Positions 1 through 12,789 of a DNA stretch of 64,000 bases are shown here, in pieces. The stretch spans positions 3,647,040 to 3,711,039 of the forward strand of contig OY741279.1 in the NCBI GenBank assembly GCA_963514095.1, written 5' to 3'. A program made the position numbers and the translations under genes. Every line of letters starts with the position of its first letter. Position 1 is the first letter of the stretch. Below the pieces are notes generated by a model. The model saw only the letters and a program-made list of their open reading frames with translations. It was not told where the DNA came from and made no database searches. The DNA is from Eutrigla gurnardus. Its lineage: Eukaryota; Chordata; Actinopteri; Perciformes; Triglidae.

Positions 1-144
1 GAAAAGGCTGCACTTTTCTTGTTAGGATGATGCTGTCATAGACATAAAAACCTCACGCGGCGCTCTTTTCACAGCATGAAAGCACTTCATCTCAGTGCTT
101 TTCACTCGTCACCTTTAAAGTTGCCCAATAAGACCTCACCATGT

Positions 145-145
<1 letters not shown>

Positions 146-217
<72 letters not shown>
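146..217. repeat. (TG)n microsatellite
   Basis: About 36 uninterrupted TG dinucleotides. The Cys-Val reading frame across it is a by-product of the repeat, not a gene. Alternating purine-pyrimidine DNA of this length can adopt Z-form and is likely polymorphic in length. Confidence 0.97.
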
Positions 218-218
<1 letters not shown>

Positions 219-1287
219 CAACCACCTTTATCTCTACACTTCATTTTAATGACCACGATGCCTTGAATGTTGTGCTTCATCTATACAGAATGACACATGA
301 ACCCCGTTTTCCCTTCAAGGAAAATACATTTTATTCATGATTTCATTAATTTGACATTATTTTAAATTTGTCAATAATAATAATAATAGTGCTTTGAATT
401 CAACAGTAAATATATGAATTCTAAAAATAATTGAATCAGCTAAATTAACCGTCACATCGGCTTTTCTGTGATGATTTTAAGGTTAAAAGGCCGATTTTAT
501 AATAATTTGTTCCAGGTGCCAGAACAGTTTAAATGTAATATAGGATGTTATTCAAGTATGAGGATTGTTAAATGGGTTGAACTTGCCTTTAGTAACAAAC
601 CAACAAAAAACAAGCTTTTTGTTGAAATGTGCCTGGATGTGTCACTTCTGTACTTCATGAGTTAAAGTCGAGGATGAAGCTGCAGAAGGAATTTCCAGGA
701 GTTGTTAAGCCTTCATGTTTTTATGTGTGAGTCCATCGAAAGGTATACAAAAAATATTTGTATATACTCTTCTGTGTTCTTTACATTTCATAAAATCAGA
801 GGCTTTCCTTCTCAGAGTTTTCTCCATAACTGTGTCAAGTTTTCATATCTCTTTTTTTCATCCTCACAAATGTTCTGGTATCTCCTTTCAAATGGGCCGA
901 GCATATGTTCGAGCATTGCGGGGGGGGTTTCAAAAAATTGTCAGACAAGAAATATGATACTAGCCAACAATTTTACACATTTTTGGAAATACGCATTGAA
1001 CATGATTTTCTACGTGGCTAATTTCCAGTTGAAATATTTCAACTTGAGCAAATCATTTGCGGGACGTGAAAGCCTATCAGTGTTGAGATTCTTGCCCTGT
1101 CGTCACTGAATCAGAAAGACGAAACATATTGTCGTGGTCTGTGGTCCGCAAGAGGTCTACGATAGAACCTCACATTAGTCCAGAGACCAGAGACCAGACC
1201 ATGTGGAGAAACAAGAGTCTCTCTGTGGTGTAAACGACAAGGTTGTTGTCATAGTTATGTCTGGATGACCTTATTTGGAGTGTTGGT
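218..1287. other. AT-rich unique DNA, no gene seen
   Basis: The stretch is AT-rich, with a short ATA/TAA run near 374-390. The open frames here are short, overlap on several frames, and show no recognisable domain. I see no RNA gene or transposon terminus. Confidence 0.6.
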
Positions 1288-1357
1288 GGAGCAGCTACAA
1301 TGTTAGCATTACCGAGCACGCATCAACCAGACTCCATTCAGAAAACAAGCATTTAAA
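1288..1357. repeat. Short dispersed repeat, copy 1
   Basis: About 70 bp matches 17752-17818 in the same orientation. Shared blocks are GGAGCAGCT, CAATGTTAGCA, AACCAGACTCCATT and AGAAAACAAGCATTT. No terminal repeats were identified, so the class is unknown. It may be a remnant of a larger interspersed element. Confidence 0.6.
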
Positions 1358-2886
1358 CGTTTTTTGCTTGTCGTCTTGCAGACAGATCTAACATCATGCG
1401 ACATTGATAATCTGAATGTCATATATTGCATCTTTAAAGCAAGGCAAAGATATAGAGTCAAATCTTTTCTTTTACCATTCCATACATCTCTGGTCCCACT
1501 CACACTAATAAACATAAAACACCAATATCCCCACCAGGCAACCGTCCAAGAGCAGACGTGAGGGCGGCTGCCAAGAAAAAAAAAAGATAAGACTGCACTG
1601 AAAGCAAAATTACACAACAGCTTATGCTGAGTTGTTCTGAGGAACACACACTAATAACCAAATCATACTCTGCACTCTTGACAGCAACCGCTGGCAGGGT
1701 CTCCATGTGGGAGCTTGTCATCGGAGGGCCGATTAATGAAAATGGAGGAGGTGGGTTCAGCAGACTGAGTAATGGTGTTTTGTAAGTGGGCTGGATATCG
1801 CTGTCAGAGACTGATGGGGCGTGTTCTGCAGATCCTTGTCATAACCATAGTTCACCAGCTTATCGCGGCGCTGCAGAGAACAGGCCTCATAAGCATCGTA
1901 TCTGCTCTGAGTGAGTAGGGTCTCAAAGTGGAGTTTGAGCTGAAATCTTGCAGGAACAGGTCTGATGATGTTCTGTCAGTCCTTTTGAGCAGGAAATCTC
2001 AAACACTCGCCGGCCCGGATGCTTTAAAACTCGGAGGGAAGAAGGTGGGAAACTCCGGACACAAAGATCGATTTGGCGGAGAGGACGATCGTATACGTCC
2101 GAAGGGTCCTTCATGCTTTCAGGTTGTAGAAAGGACTCGTTGGAAGACGCTGTGGTTCAACCAGACTTGGATCTGAAGGGACAGAAAGAGACAAAGACGC
2201 CTCTGAGCTACAGATCGATAAGAACAGAAGAAATAAATACTCACTGGTAAAAGAAACTGGAAGCGTAGCATCAAAATGTCTGGAGACTTTAAATCGGAAC
2301 TTAAAGGCCGATCAGCTGTTTTGCCCAAAAAAGACACCTGTTCCAAAATCACTACAGGCCCATGGCATCATGGGGGATTAGTAACCACGTCCTCCACCCT
2401 CAGATCCTCCCTCTCGGAGGCCTTCGATGACCCCAGAGTGTCATCCATTCCAGAAACAACTGAAGGACAATCCTGGACTCCGTCTGGAGCTCGGCACAAT
2501 TAAAAGCCTATCTGTCATTCTATTATTGCTTATTTAGAAAATCATCATCAGCTCAACATAGCCCCAAACAACCCTTTAAACGGGAGGTTGTGTGTTCTCC
2601 TGGCAGACTTTGTAATTGTCCGTCTGTGCATGTGTGTTTCCTGTCAAAAAGCTTGCCTTTTTTGTACCAAGTAAAAATCTGCACGTATGAAACCCTGACA
2701 ACAGACTATGCTAGCTGCACAGATCAGATAGAGCATATAATCTGTTAGAAGTAATCCACCGTGATAAAGGAACACGGAGTTATCGTCATTTATTTGTGAG
2801 GTCGTTTACTCATTAATCCCTTCCACTTTCACTCGTAACAAACAACAGGTTGATGTGTTCCCCACCTGAGACAAACAGATGGAGTC
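1358..2886. other. Unique DNA, no gene seen
   Basis: No recognisable coding domain, RNA gene or transposon end. Several frames of 60-80 codons overlap on opposite strands, as expected by chance. A 10-base A run lies near 1576-1585. Confidence 0.55.
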
Positions 2887-2911
2887 TGAGTGTGTGTGTG
2901 TGTGTGTGTGT
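2887..2911. repeat. Short (TG)n microsatellite
   Basis: About 12 TG units. On the minus strand the same tract reads as a Thr-His run inside a spurious frame. Confidence 0.9.
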
Positions 2912-3238
2912 AGTGCAGTCCAGGACAAGATAGTACCTTCGGATTGATTGTTTCCTGTAAAACGGAGCGAGGCTGGCTGCCAGGCACAGTCAGGACTCAG
3001 CTCATAGATTATATAATGCCAAGCCTTTAATCCCCCCAATGATGCATTAGCATGTAGTACAGTATAAGCCTGCTCCCAGTCAGGGTGATTGCTATCTGAG
3101 CTATGATAAACTACACCGTCTGTAATCACATTGTGGATAACGGTGTGCACCACAGGCAGGTGCACTGCAGTCAAATATAACCCGTCTTATTAAAAACTAT
3201 TTCTCGTGGAGACCTGAGTAATGGACTTAATGTTTATT

Positions 3239-3239
<1 letters not shown>

Positions 3240-3310
<71 letters not shown>
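3240..3310. repeat. (TG)n microsatellite
   Basis: About 35 perfect TG units. Confidence 0.97.
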
Positions 3311-3314
<4 letters not shown>

Positions 3315-5033
3315 AAAATCAGGGCATGTGTGCACACCATTGAAGTCACTGATCACATGATTATCGAATGCTAATTAAAATGATTTGACTTGATGTCATT
3401 GATGTTAATCATATCAGTTATGGCTGAGGGAAGCTTTCATGTTTCGGCGGTATATGGAGGACACAATGAGGTCACGTTCCATTCTACTTAATGAGACCAT
3501 TAACATACAGTAAATCTGATGCCGATACCTCTCTACTCTGACTCAAGAAACCTTTGAAATGCAGAACAAATGCCGATATGGGGATTTAAGTATTTCGACA
3601 GTGTTGTTGTATATAGTTGGCCTCTATGGTGGCCATTTGTGTCCACTTCACTTCCTTTTTTTTTACCATTTTGAAATTTCTCAACGGTCTTGATTTTTTT
3701 TCTAATTCTTTCATTTTCAACTTCAACTCTTTAAATATACCAATAATATACTGTAATAAATATCCAAAAGTACCTTTTGGCTCTATCGTGGACACTTCTG
3801 GCCAAAACCCATGAAAACTCAATGTTTTCATTTCTTGTTATTTTAAGTATTTATTTTGTTTTATTTCAAGCATAATAAAAAAAAGCACATAAATCGGATT
3901 GATTCTGAAATTGAATACATTGAGAACTTTACTGTAAAACATTTACAGTATTAAATCATACAATTTAGGCAAAATGGCTTTCATTCTAAATCCAACACTT
4001 AAAAGTTGTAGTTTTTAATGTTTTCTAACAGATTATGTAATTTGTCCATTTTTGGCCAAGGGAGCAATTTCATGTAACATTCTTAGTTTCCAATAGGGGG
4101 CGTTTGATGTCTTACTGCACTCCGATGGAGCAAATGAATGACACAATTTTGACTGATCAAGCTGCATCATGGGACGCCTCGGCAGTGAGAACGGGTTGCT
4201 GATATCAAATACGTCTTCCACCTCCACTTCCAAAATCTAGACAGACAATTAGCAGGGCGTTATAATTGTATGTCCTTTTTATTTGCCTGGTGACTAATGA
4301 TGATTAGAGTGCAGCGTTATCATTATATAACTAGAAACTATGTCATAAGGGGGAGGGAGAAAAAAAACAAATTTTGACGTAAAGATTTAAATATTCAAAG
4401 CAAGATTTATTTCTAGCTTTTATGAAGCTTAATGGGGCAATAAAGCTGGTTTTCTATTTAAAATATTAACATTGTTAAAACGGTGTCACAGTGATGTATA
4501 ACGCTGATCTCAAATAGTCCTGATTGCACTTTTCTTAGCTTTATAATGTTTTTGGTCCTCACGCAATGTCACAATGTCGCCGTGTTTAATCTCTCTCTCT
4601 CTCGCCCTCCAGGTCTCTCTCTCTCTCTCCCAGCAGGGTGTGACATCACACACCGCTGGGAGGTAATCCGCTCCCACACAGTTAATCATTTCTGCCACCG
4701 CAAAATTATTTCTGCCAACGAAGAGCAGCTCCTTCATACGTACAGTCTCGTAGTATTAGTCCGACTTTAAAGCTTCGACTTATCACCTGTTTAAGTATCG
4801 TTAACTAGTAAATAAGTGGTGTGTTTGTGACTTTGATGCAGCTCCATTATGCCTTTTATTGCTGGCAGAGTGTAAAACTACCTGCAACAGAGACAAACAG
4901 TGATTTACTGAAGCCACATTTATAGTCGGGTATTTACAGAAACAAATATTCCCCCTCTCTTTTTTCAATAATAATAACGTACACACCAGAATGTTTTCAA
5001 AAGGTTTTCAATTACATGAACCCGCATGAATAC
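3311..5033. other. Unique AT-rich DNA, no gene seen
   Basis: There is no convincing gene. CT-rich runs lie near 4590-4630 next to a short inverted motif around TGTGACATCACACA. A partial CTCF-like string (ATAGGGGGCG) is near 4093. All of this is suggestive only. Confidence 0.5.
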
Positions 5034-5129
5034 GCCATCATATCCATGCCGTCCAGCGCCATCATATCCATGCCGTCCAGCGCCATCATATCCATGCCGT
5101 CCAGCGCCATCATATCCATGCCGTCAAGC
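5034..5129. repeat. 24-bp minisatellite, four units
   Basis: Four head-to-tail copies of a 24-bp unit with core ATCATATCCATGCC, with a degenerate partial copy to about 5146. The period is a multiple of three, so both strands show repeated octapeptide frames (Tyr-Pro-Cys-Arg type on plus, Gly-Met-Asp-Met-Met type on minus). With no flanking coding evidence I treat these as repeat artefacts. Confidence 0.9.
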
Positions 5130-5146
5130 CCCACATATCCATGCCA

Positions 5147-7146
5147 AGGATAAAGCCATGCAGGCCAATCAGAATCCTCGGAATCAACAACAACAAATAG
5201 GCGCGTTTCCAATCATGGATGCGCATGCATTTGCCTCGCAAAACTTCCCTTTGCGACATGTCACATGGCTTTAAAAATCTCCAGAGTACCTCCCTCCGCA
5301 TGCTTTTCTGTGCAGATGGTCTCAAATAAGTGCAGACATAAGACACTCCCCTCAACGTTGCCCTAGTTGGTTAGAATTGCCACGTGGTATTTCCCACGTG
5401 AGAAAATTCCTCAGCCTCCGTCAACAACGGGACTTCAAATGCCTCGGCTCGAATTCGTCAGCGACGAAGAAAGCCAGCGCCACTGGGTAGACCATATTCT
5501 CCGTTCGTTAAGTTTCCCCTGGCTCGACAGTTTTTGTTATAATTATTCATAAAGTTTAAAAATAAAAAAAGTCAGTGAAGTGCACCTTTGTCCGACTTGA
5601 CATGGTGGGAACTTGACGTGTTTATGACGAGTTCCGGCGGATCCTCTCAAGTCTCGTGCATGCATAGGCGCAAATTCATGCGATCCGAAACGCAGCGAAT
5701 GACACGAGTGACTTCCTGTTCCTGTCAAAAGGGAAAACATGGACGTACACGTGGACGCTAAGTTTTTTTTTGTCACATACTGTGAAGTTTGGGAAAATGA
5801 AACACACGCAAACATGAAAAAGGGCGTTCTTATAAATCTCCACTTTGGCCCTAGTTTTCAGAAAATTATTGTTTTCTGGGATAAAACCTCAGTTTTTGTG
5901 TGAATGACAGGCAAATGAAATAAATGCATTTTTTTCCTACGTGTAAACATTGTCTAAGTGCTAACGTTACTGATCCTCGTAAGTTATTGCAGCTTCATCA
6001 TAATAACATACTTATTTAATCCCAAACCACGATATTGGCCTAACCAAGTAGTTTTCTATGAACATATGAGTTTATTTTGAAAACACTAGTTTATGTGTGT
6101 AATATTTCAGAGATGTACATCGCCACCATGACGAGACCATGGCTCCCCCCTCCCCCGTTTGACCTTGTGGGCCTGCCCTGTGTTAATCCTCCGTGCAGGT
6201 CAGAAGGGTTTGATTAATCCCATCAAAGACACTATCCGGGGATTATACAACGCCCATCTTCAGCATTTTATTACTCACTCACATCTCAGGAATAGTATTG
6301 ATGGTATTGTGTCACATGGATTATGTAAAGATCTGTCTCGATTATCTTTTTGCATGTTTAATGAATAAACAAATTATGACAAAATTATAGATTGTATGTC
6401 ATGCCACATGACATTTATCAACATATTAATAATTAAAAAGGCTGGCAATAACTGGCACCGACTGTATATCACCGTGCACATTCACATCTTTAGAAAACAA
6501 CAATTCAATAACTTTAAGGGCTTTACCAGCAAAAAGTATCAATTCAGCCACTTCATTATGTGGCATTTTAACGACGCTACTTTTAATTAGAATACATGAT
6601 AACACTGTTATCACAACTGCATGTCAAATTAAATAAATCAACCAGCAGCCACTTTATATTTTATATATTATATTGAATATAAGAGAAAAACAAATGTACT
6701 CATGTCAATTTAACTCCATACTTATTGGTGATTTCTTAAAATATTTAAATTGAGTGCAGAGTACTTCCACTGGTAGTGACTTTGATGCTCATACAGTTAA
6801 TCGCATGTCAACCAAACCAAAACATTAAGCTCCATTAAGGTGGATTTTATGGCAGAGCTGCTGCATTACATGCTAAAGGGTTTACCTAAGTGGCCACTGT
6901 AGCATGCAGGTCAAAGTTCAACACTCAGCTACAATAGGAGATTACCAGGGATGTACATTATCCGGTGACTGAAAAATAAATAAATCATGATGTCTGTTTA
7001 ATAAAACATATATTTTAGTTTATTGTTTATAATTGCAGATACTACAGAATTTTCCACAGACTAGATGATACATTTTTATAATCTCCAAACTCCAAATTTA
7101 CTAAATAGAATAACTTTTGTTTTTTGAAATTGCTTTGAATGACACG
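5147..7146. other. Unique DNA, no gene seen
   Basis: No recognisable exon, RNA gene or complete mobile element. 6360-7140 is strongly AT-rich. Open frames are below 95 codons and lack family motifs. Confidence 0.5.
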
Positions 7147-7375
7147 TCATCCATCCATCTCTCCATTATCTTCCACTTATCCGGTGCTGGGTCGTGAGAG
7201 GGGGGAGGCTTAGTAGGGTATTCCAGATGTCCATCTCGTTTCCCAGCTCTTCCTGCAGCACCCCGAGTCCTTCCCGAGCCAGACCAGATACATAATCCCT
7301 CCAGTGTGTTCTGGGTTTACCGAGGCCTCTTACCAGTCTGACGTGCCCAGAAAACCAGATCAGATTCCCTAACAA
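7147..7375 (-). mobile_element. 3' end of a Rex3-like (RTE-type) LINE
   Basis: On the minus strand the translation contains a PRTHWRDYVSGLAREGLGV-type segment. This resembles the C-terminal end of ORF2 in a very common teleost LINE. It is followed by a short 3' region ending in tandem GATG units (GATGGATGGATG at 7149-7160, read on minus). Rex3 elements are known to end in GATG repeats. The copy is strongly 5'-truncated and carries only about the last 60 codons, so it is dead. Family assignment is from recalled motif similarity; another RTE-like family with the same tail is possible. Confidence 0.65.
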
Positions 7376-9678
7376 CTCTGCCGACTCTTTGAGCAGAGTT
7401 GGTTTCGGCTACAACACTACAAACGGTCTGCATCATCGATGATGTCATGTTGAACCGCCAGTCCACCTCATGCTACCCGAGGGATTCCCTCCTCACTATC
7501 AGACAAGCTCCAACTCAGACCACTTTGTGGCAAAACTAAAGACATTATTAGTCACTGACGTCTGATTAATTTTTTAATGGATAACGTTTTTTTTTTTAAG
7601 CTCAAAATCTCTACAGGCAGGTGTTGAACTTAATAAAATATCTTTATTTCTGTATTGCGATATTGATCAAAAATACAACTTATCGAGCCTTGATTTTTTT
7701 TATTCTTGTATGACCAGTGATTATTGACTTTGTAAGATCCTGCATGGTTCAGCTCCCCCACCCCTCAAGTGATTTATTCTAATGGCCTCGGCTGATGGAA
7801 ACCGCACAAGCAGGGAGGTCTCAGATCGACTGGAGATACTTTTTAATCAAAAACAAAGTCTTACAAGTGGCCAAAAGGCTCTTAGCAAAGAAGACAAGCT
7901 TGAAAAGACAAGGGAGCACGGAGACAGACAGGGAGAGGAGGGAGATAACGAGGGACAGGTGACAGCAGGGCTAACGAGCAACAGGTGGAACTAACGAGGT
8001 CGGAGCCGACAATCTCACAGGAGGGAAACTGAGACGAGACGTTTAAAACGGTTAAAAAGTGGTCATATTGTCATGTTTTCAACTCCAAAAAGGGCAGATA
8101 TTTTTAACCTGATCAGTATGCCCTGCATGTGTAGTATGTGGTTTTTGAATACAGCCTTGGTCTGTGGGGCGCAGCTGCAATAATCCGTTGTTGGAGGCAA
8201 GGAAGAACTACAGAGTGTTACTTCAGCTCCTTGTTCTCGTCCCTCGTTGTATTTTTCTGTTTCGGAGTCAAATAATTTTTCCTTCATTGGCATTTTGTGA
8301 CTTTATTAAGTCAGTTGTTTTTTGTTTTTTTTTGTCAGACGAACGCTGATGAATGTAGGCACAGCTGGCTCGGCTCGGCAGCAGGAGGAACGAGCTTTTC
8401 TTATCAATACAGCATGCCATGGGAAATGTATTCATCAGTAGATGGAAATTACCAATCGCCACTAATTGGACATCCAACATAAAAGATGCCAAATTATCCA
8501 GTTAAAACTATCATCTTTTTTTTTTCAATCCATCAATCATGAAAAACGTTTACAAAAGAAGTCACGCTGCCTTTCGTTTCTTTTTCACCGTGAAGTTTCT
8601 GAACACATAAGTGATCGTTCAAATTGAGCTCATTGTTCCTCTCTCATTGATCCGCCCACTTTGGGCAGCAGCTAATAACAGCCCTGTTAATGATACCTGT
8701 AGCTTTTTGTCCCTTCTGGGCCTCTGTACTGAGTCATACCAGTCCTTTCTCTCTTCAATAAAATTATAACGTGTTGATATCATCGCTTCAACCTCCTCCG
8801 ATTACCTTTAGTGATGTCTGCAGGATTTGGTTGATGGGGAAAATGTTGGAAGTGCTGGTTTTTCTTTGTCCATTTTTCAATACAAATGGCACAAAAAGAG
8901 GAGTTGAATTCTAAAAATACCACTAATAGCAAATATTCTGGTTGCTGCAGTCTGTCTGCTCACTACACTGGAAGTGAAAAATAATTCATGTCACAGCAGA
9001 AGGTGTTGAAAAAGGGTTTTACTGCCAATTCTCACTGTAGAGAGCGCGGCGGGCTTTCAAGTAACGATGTAAAACCTTCCACCTCATTATTAACCGCTCA
9101 GAAGAAACGCTCTAGAAGTTTGCTGATGTAGTTTAAAGATCCAAAGAAAACCCCTACGGTTGAGAGGGGGGTTAAACAAAACCAGGACTTTCAACCAGGA
9201 GGCGTTCATGTTGTCGAGTAGTTTCCCATACTCATGCTACACATTTAACTGCGTATTCACTGCAAACCGCTAGCCGGTACATTAGAAAGTGACACAGAGG
9301 ACCTTTGAAAAAAGCTTCAGCATGTCTGGTTTTGGGTTTTTAATGTTTTATAAGTGAGACCTGCTGTAACCTTTTCCATTGTCCTGAGTCGAGACAGCCT
9401 TGGATCCTACAAAGAATTCCAATTGTGGAGTCTATAAATGAATAAAGCTACACAACCTTCTCGGCAGTACTGATGGATTTTTACGAAACGTGGGACCAAA
9501 AATATCTCCCTGCTGGTGAGAGGCTAGAGTCTGCCTGGAACAGACATCCCTGTCATCCTCATCCCAATAAACCTTTTTAATTAACTCATTGTGTTTGTAC
9601 CGTGATGCTGTGCAGGTTGTCTGGCTGGATTTGGGTTGCCAATCTAACTACTTTGTGGTGGCACTAGCAACCCAGGCA
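7376..9678. other. Unique DNA, no gene seen
   Basis: Mostly AT-rich. An open stretch at about 8340-8480 follows a pyrimidine tract and a CAG, which looks superficially like a 3' splice site. Its translation resembles no family I know, and I see no donor or partner exon. The sequence around 8395-8470 could be a conserved non-coding element; only alignment would tell. Confidence 0.45.
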
Positions 9679-9825
9679 GCAACCTGCGGTTCTGAAAAGT
9701 GAAGCCATGTTGAAACGCCTTTAACCTGCATTCTCTCTGCTGGCCATCAGGGGGCGACTCCTCTGGTTGCAAAAGAAGTCTGATTGTATAGAAGTCTATG
9801 AGAGAATGACCCTAACTTTTTCTCC
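9679..9825. repeat. Dispersed repeat with CTCF-like motif (family R1, single unit)
   Basis: This segment matches the array at 59985-60240. Shared blocks are GGTTCTGAAAAGTGAAGCCA, TTCTCTCTGCTGGCCA, CAGGGGGCGACTCCTCT and GATTGTATAGAAGTCTATGA. GGCCATCAGGGGGCG resembles the CTCF core with one mismatch. Here the 70-bp unit occurs once. No terminal inverted repeats are evident; the class is unknown. Confidence 0.7.
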
Positions 9826-12733
9826 AGATGTGAATGTGGATTCTTCACCATTAAAACACTAAAATCAAGCATCGAAGAAACGGGCTTCACTAATGCATGA
9901 AAACGTGTTGAAATCTACCTTTTTAAAAAATGTAATGGAATAATCTGAGCTCAAAAGGTCTGCAAATTACGTTTTCATAACTTTCAACCATATCTCATTG
10001 ACTTTGTTAAAGAGCACTTTTGCATTGAGCTACAACAATAGAGAAGAAGAGGCTTTTTTTTTCTTCTAGGCCGTCGAAGTTCGTGTTTGAAAGCAGTTAA
10101 TTCCCCAAGGTTTTTGCTATGATTATAATCTTATCCATCTTGGCATGTAAAATCCCCTCTTCAGCAGACTGAAGACTGAACCTTCCCACACTGTTCTGAT
10201 GACACCTGCTAAGTGAAAATAAAGGGACGTTCCGGCCCTGGCAGGGCAACGTCATCTCTCTGGCACCACTCCAATAAAAAAAGCTCTTCAAGACAATCTT
10301 TCTTTCAGCTCACGCTGGAGTGTGTGAACTCTGGGTCGAACATTTCGAGGGGCGAACCATTTGCCAGCTCGAGAGGTTCAATGGAGATAATTAGAGGTGA
10401 GATTCACAGCGTAGGTGTGTGATTTACGCATATTGTGTGTTCCAATAGCGATTTGAAAGCATGAGAGCCTTGGCTCACCTGGAACTGGTCTGCTCTGCCG
10501 TCAGGTCGAGGTGTTGCTGCTTCAGAGCGCTGATCACTTCTTCCTTTCATCGCTCCTCTCCTTGATTTGCTTATTTGAGTTCCTCTCACTGCTCGTTATT
10601 ATTTCAAAAAGTCCTCCAAATCAAATCAGCCTGGATTGTTTGTTCATGCCCTTTTGTGTTTTTAATAAAAATGGTTTCTGATGAGGTTAGAACTTGGCCT
10701 TTTGGCCATCAACATCAAGGTAATTTTCTCATCAACTTCTATATAATTAATAAACACATGGTTAAGGTTACTATGGAGACCATGTTGGCTGTAAGTTGGA
10801 GATGGAAAACAGAGTTTATGTCTGGTATTACGTAAAATGACTGATGCTGTCATTCTTCGTGGGAGGACGGTCTCATAATTAGATTGGAAATTATTACACA
10901 AACATTCTTAATTGACACATTATATGACAGGCAACGGGGTTTCATAAACCCTTGCTTTTGGGGTGGACCAGCCTTTATTTTATATATTATATTTTCAAAA
11001 TGCAACAGAGACAATATCTGTCTTGATTCAGTTTCCCTGTCGTCTTGGAAAATTCCCAAAGGAGGCTGTCAACACTGTTTCTGGGGAATATTTCTTCACT
11101 TTTGATGGTTGTATCTGTGGAGGATTTAGCATACGTCCCCTCGAGGTGGAGGTCGGGTGGTGGAGATTGAGATTGGGTTGTAAAGTAGGTTTATCTAAAA
11201 ATATGAGCAAAAAACAGTTAAAATCAAGAGTCTTCCTGATTTAACTCAAGCTTAGCTTCATCAAGCATTCGACATCACATCACAAATTCTATTTTTAGCA
11301 ACCGTGATGGAAAAGGTGAAATAAATCAAAACAACGTAATTAAATACAGCCATCAATGCAGTTCTCTGAAACAACAAAGAGCATTAAGAAGAAGAATTAC
11401 TTAATTATCACCCCAAGCAGTTAGGAGTTTGTTCCGGTGAACTAGTACTTCCTTAGCAACCAGTCTGGAATCGGACTGGTACCAGTACGCACCGAGCTGC
11501 TGATGATGGAAGGCCTTCGAAATGAATGCTCAAGAATTAGAGGAAGAAACAGAGGGATGATTTCACGCCTGATTAAATAGACATCTTGAAAACCTTACTA
11601 ATAAGCATGAACCGAACCAACCTTCCAAACGTGCTCATCCACCAGTGAGAAAGCAGCTCGGACTGACATTCTTGTCAAAATATGAATTTTCGTAATTGGG
11701 AGCGAGGGGAAATTGCTGTCATTTGTGAAGGATTTAAATACTGTGGACGGTAGGCATAGTTTCTCAGACACATTCTGCTAACCTAACTGATTTAGAGAGA
11801 AATAATCATTTTATTACTTCATATTGACCATTATACTGTATAAACCTAAGTTTCAGGATTTCGAGTTTGGAGTTGTTTTTGCAAGTGACTGCTCTTGAAT
11901 CATTCTCGGCCATTTGAACTTGAGAGACCGCTAACTGCCTCACATTCACACTGTAATTACCCCCCCACCCCCCACACACACACACACACACCTTTCTGTG
12001 CCTCAACTCAGAATTTAAACACAAAGAACCATCAGCTGTCCATAGTGTGGATGGCGGTTCCTCTTCCTTCTCCGCTGCAGGACTCTGGTGAATACTCTAA
12101 GGATGGGCTGTGAATCACATTGCAACTGTTCTGCAGAAAGAAACACCAGAATATATTTTTTCTCTGCTGATTAAAACAAATGGTAGCGAACCGGTCGATG
12201 ACTGACTGGAAGGCAACAAAAAAATGTCATTTCCAAGCTTCATACATTATCTGAAATCAGGATTCTTTTCATCTGATACGGTCGTACCAACCACGAACAA
12301 ATAACATTATTTATTTTGTTAATTTTTCCGTTTTCGCTGTCAATCATTTTGTGGGTGTATGTATAGTTTTTATTTCAAAATGCAACCCTTCGTACGCTTC
12401 GTGGTCTGTCGTCGGCCGCGGATGCGTGGTCACCCGGAGCACTTCAGGTTCCCCGCCGCGCTCCTCTATTGTCCCGGCGTCTGCAGGCCTGAATACAAAT
12501 GTGATTGGTCTTGTCTTTTCAAGTGGATCTGGGAATGTATTCCTACCAGCTGAAACTCCCCCTCTCTCTCTCTCTCTCTTGCAATCCCCCGAGCAAGCAA
12601 ATTATTTTTAGATGCACTGTGCAAGGAGACGCCAAAGAGAAAGAACTGTACGTTGGGAAACTGAGGAGGGTCACAAACAGGCTACTGTTGTATTTGTGGT
12701 AATCAAAGTGCATGTTTGAGTGAATCCCCTGGA

Positions 12734-12735
<2 letters not shown>
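9826..12735. other. Unique DNA with minor simple repeats
   Basis: No exon or transposon end recognised. It contains a C-run followed by (CA)n at about 11960-11991 and a (CT)n run at about 12562-12580. Remaining frames are short and motif-free. Confidence 0.5.

Positions 12736-12788
<53 letters not shown>
12736..12788. repeat. (TA)n microsatellite
   Basis: About 26 TA units, self-complementary and able to extrude a cruciform. The Ile-Tyr frame on the minus strand is repeat-derived. Confidence 0.95.

Positions 12789-12789
<1 letters not shown>

Noticed and set aside
5034..5146. CRISPR array (short direct repeats)
   Set aside because: Units are contiguous with no unique spacers, in an evident vertebrate genome; it is a minisatellite. 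The same applies to 39691-39836.
8297..8482. Possible exon preceded by a pyrimidine tract and CAG
   Set aside because: No recognisable protein similarity and no partner exon or donor; kept only as a possible conserved non-coding element.
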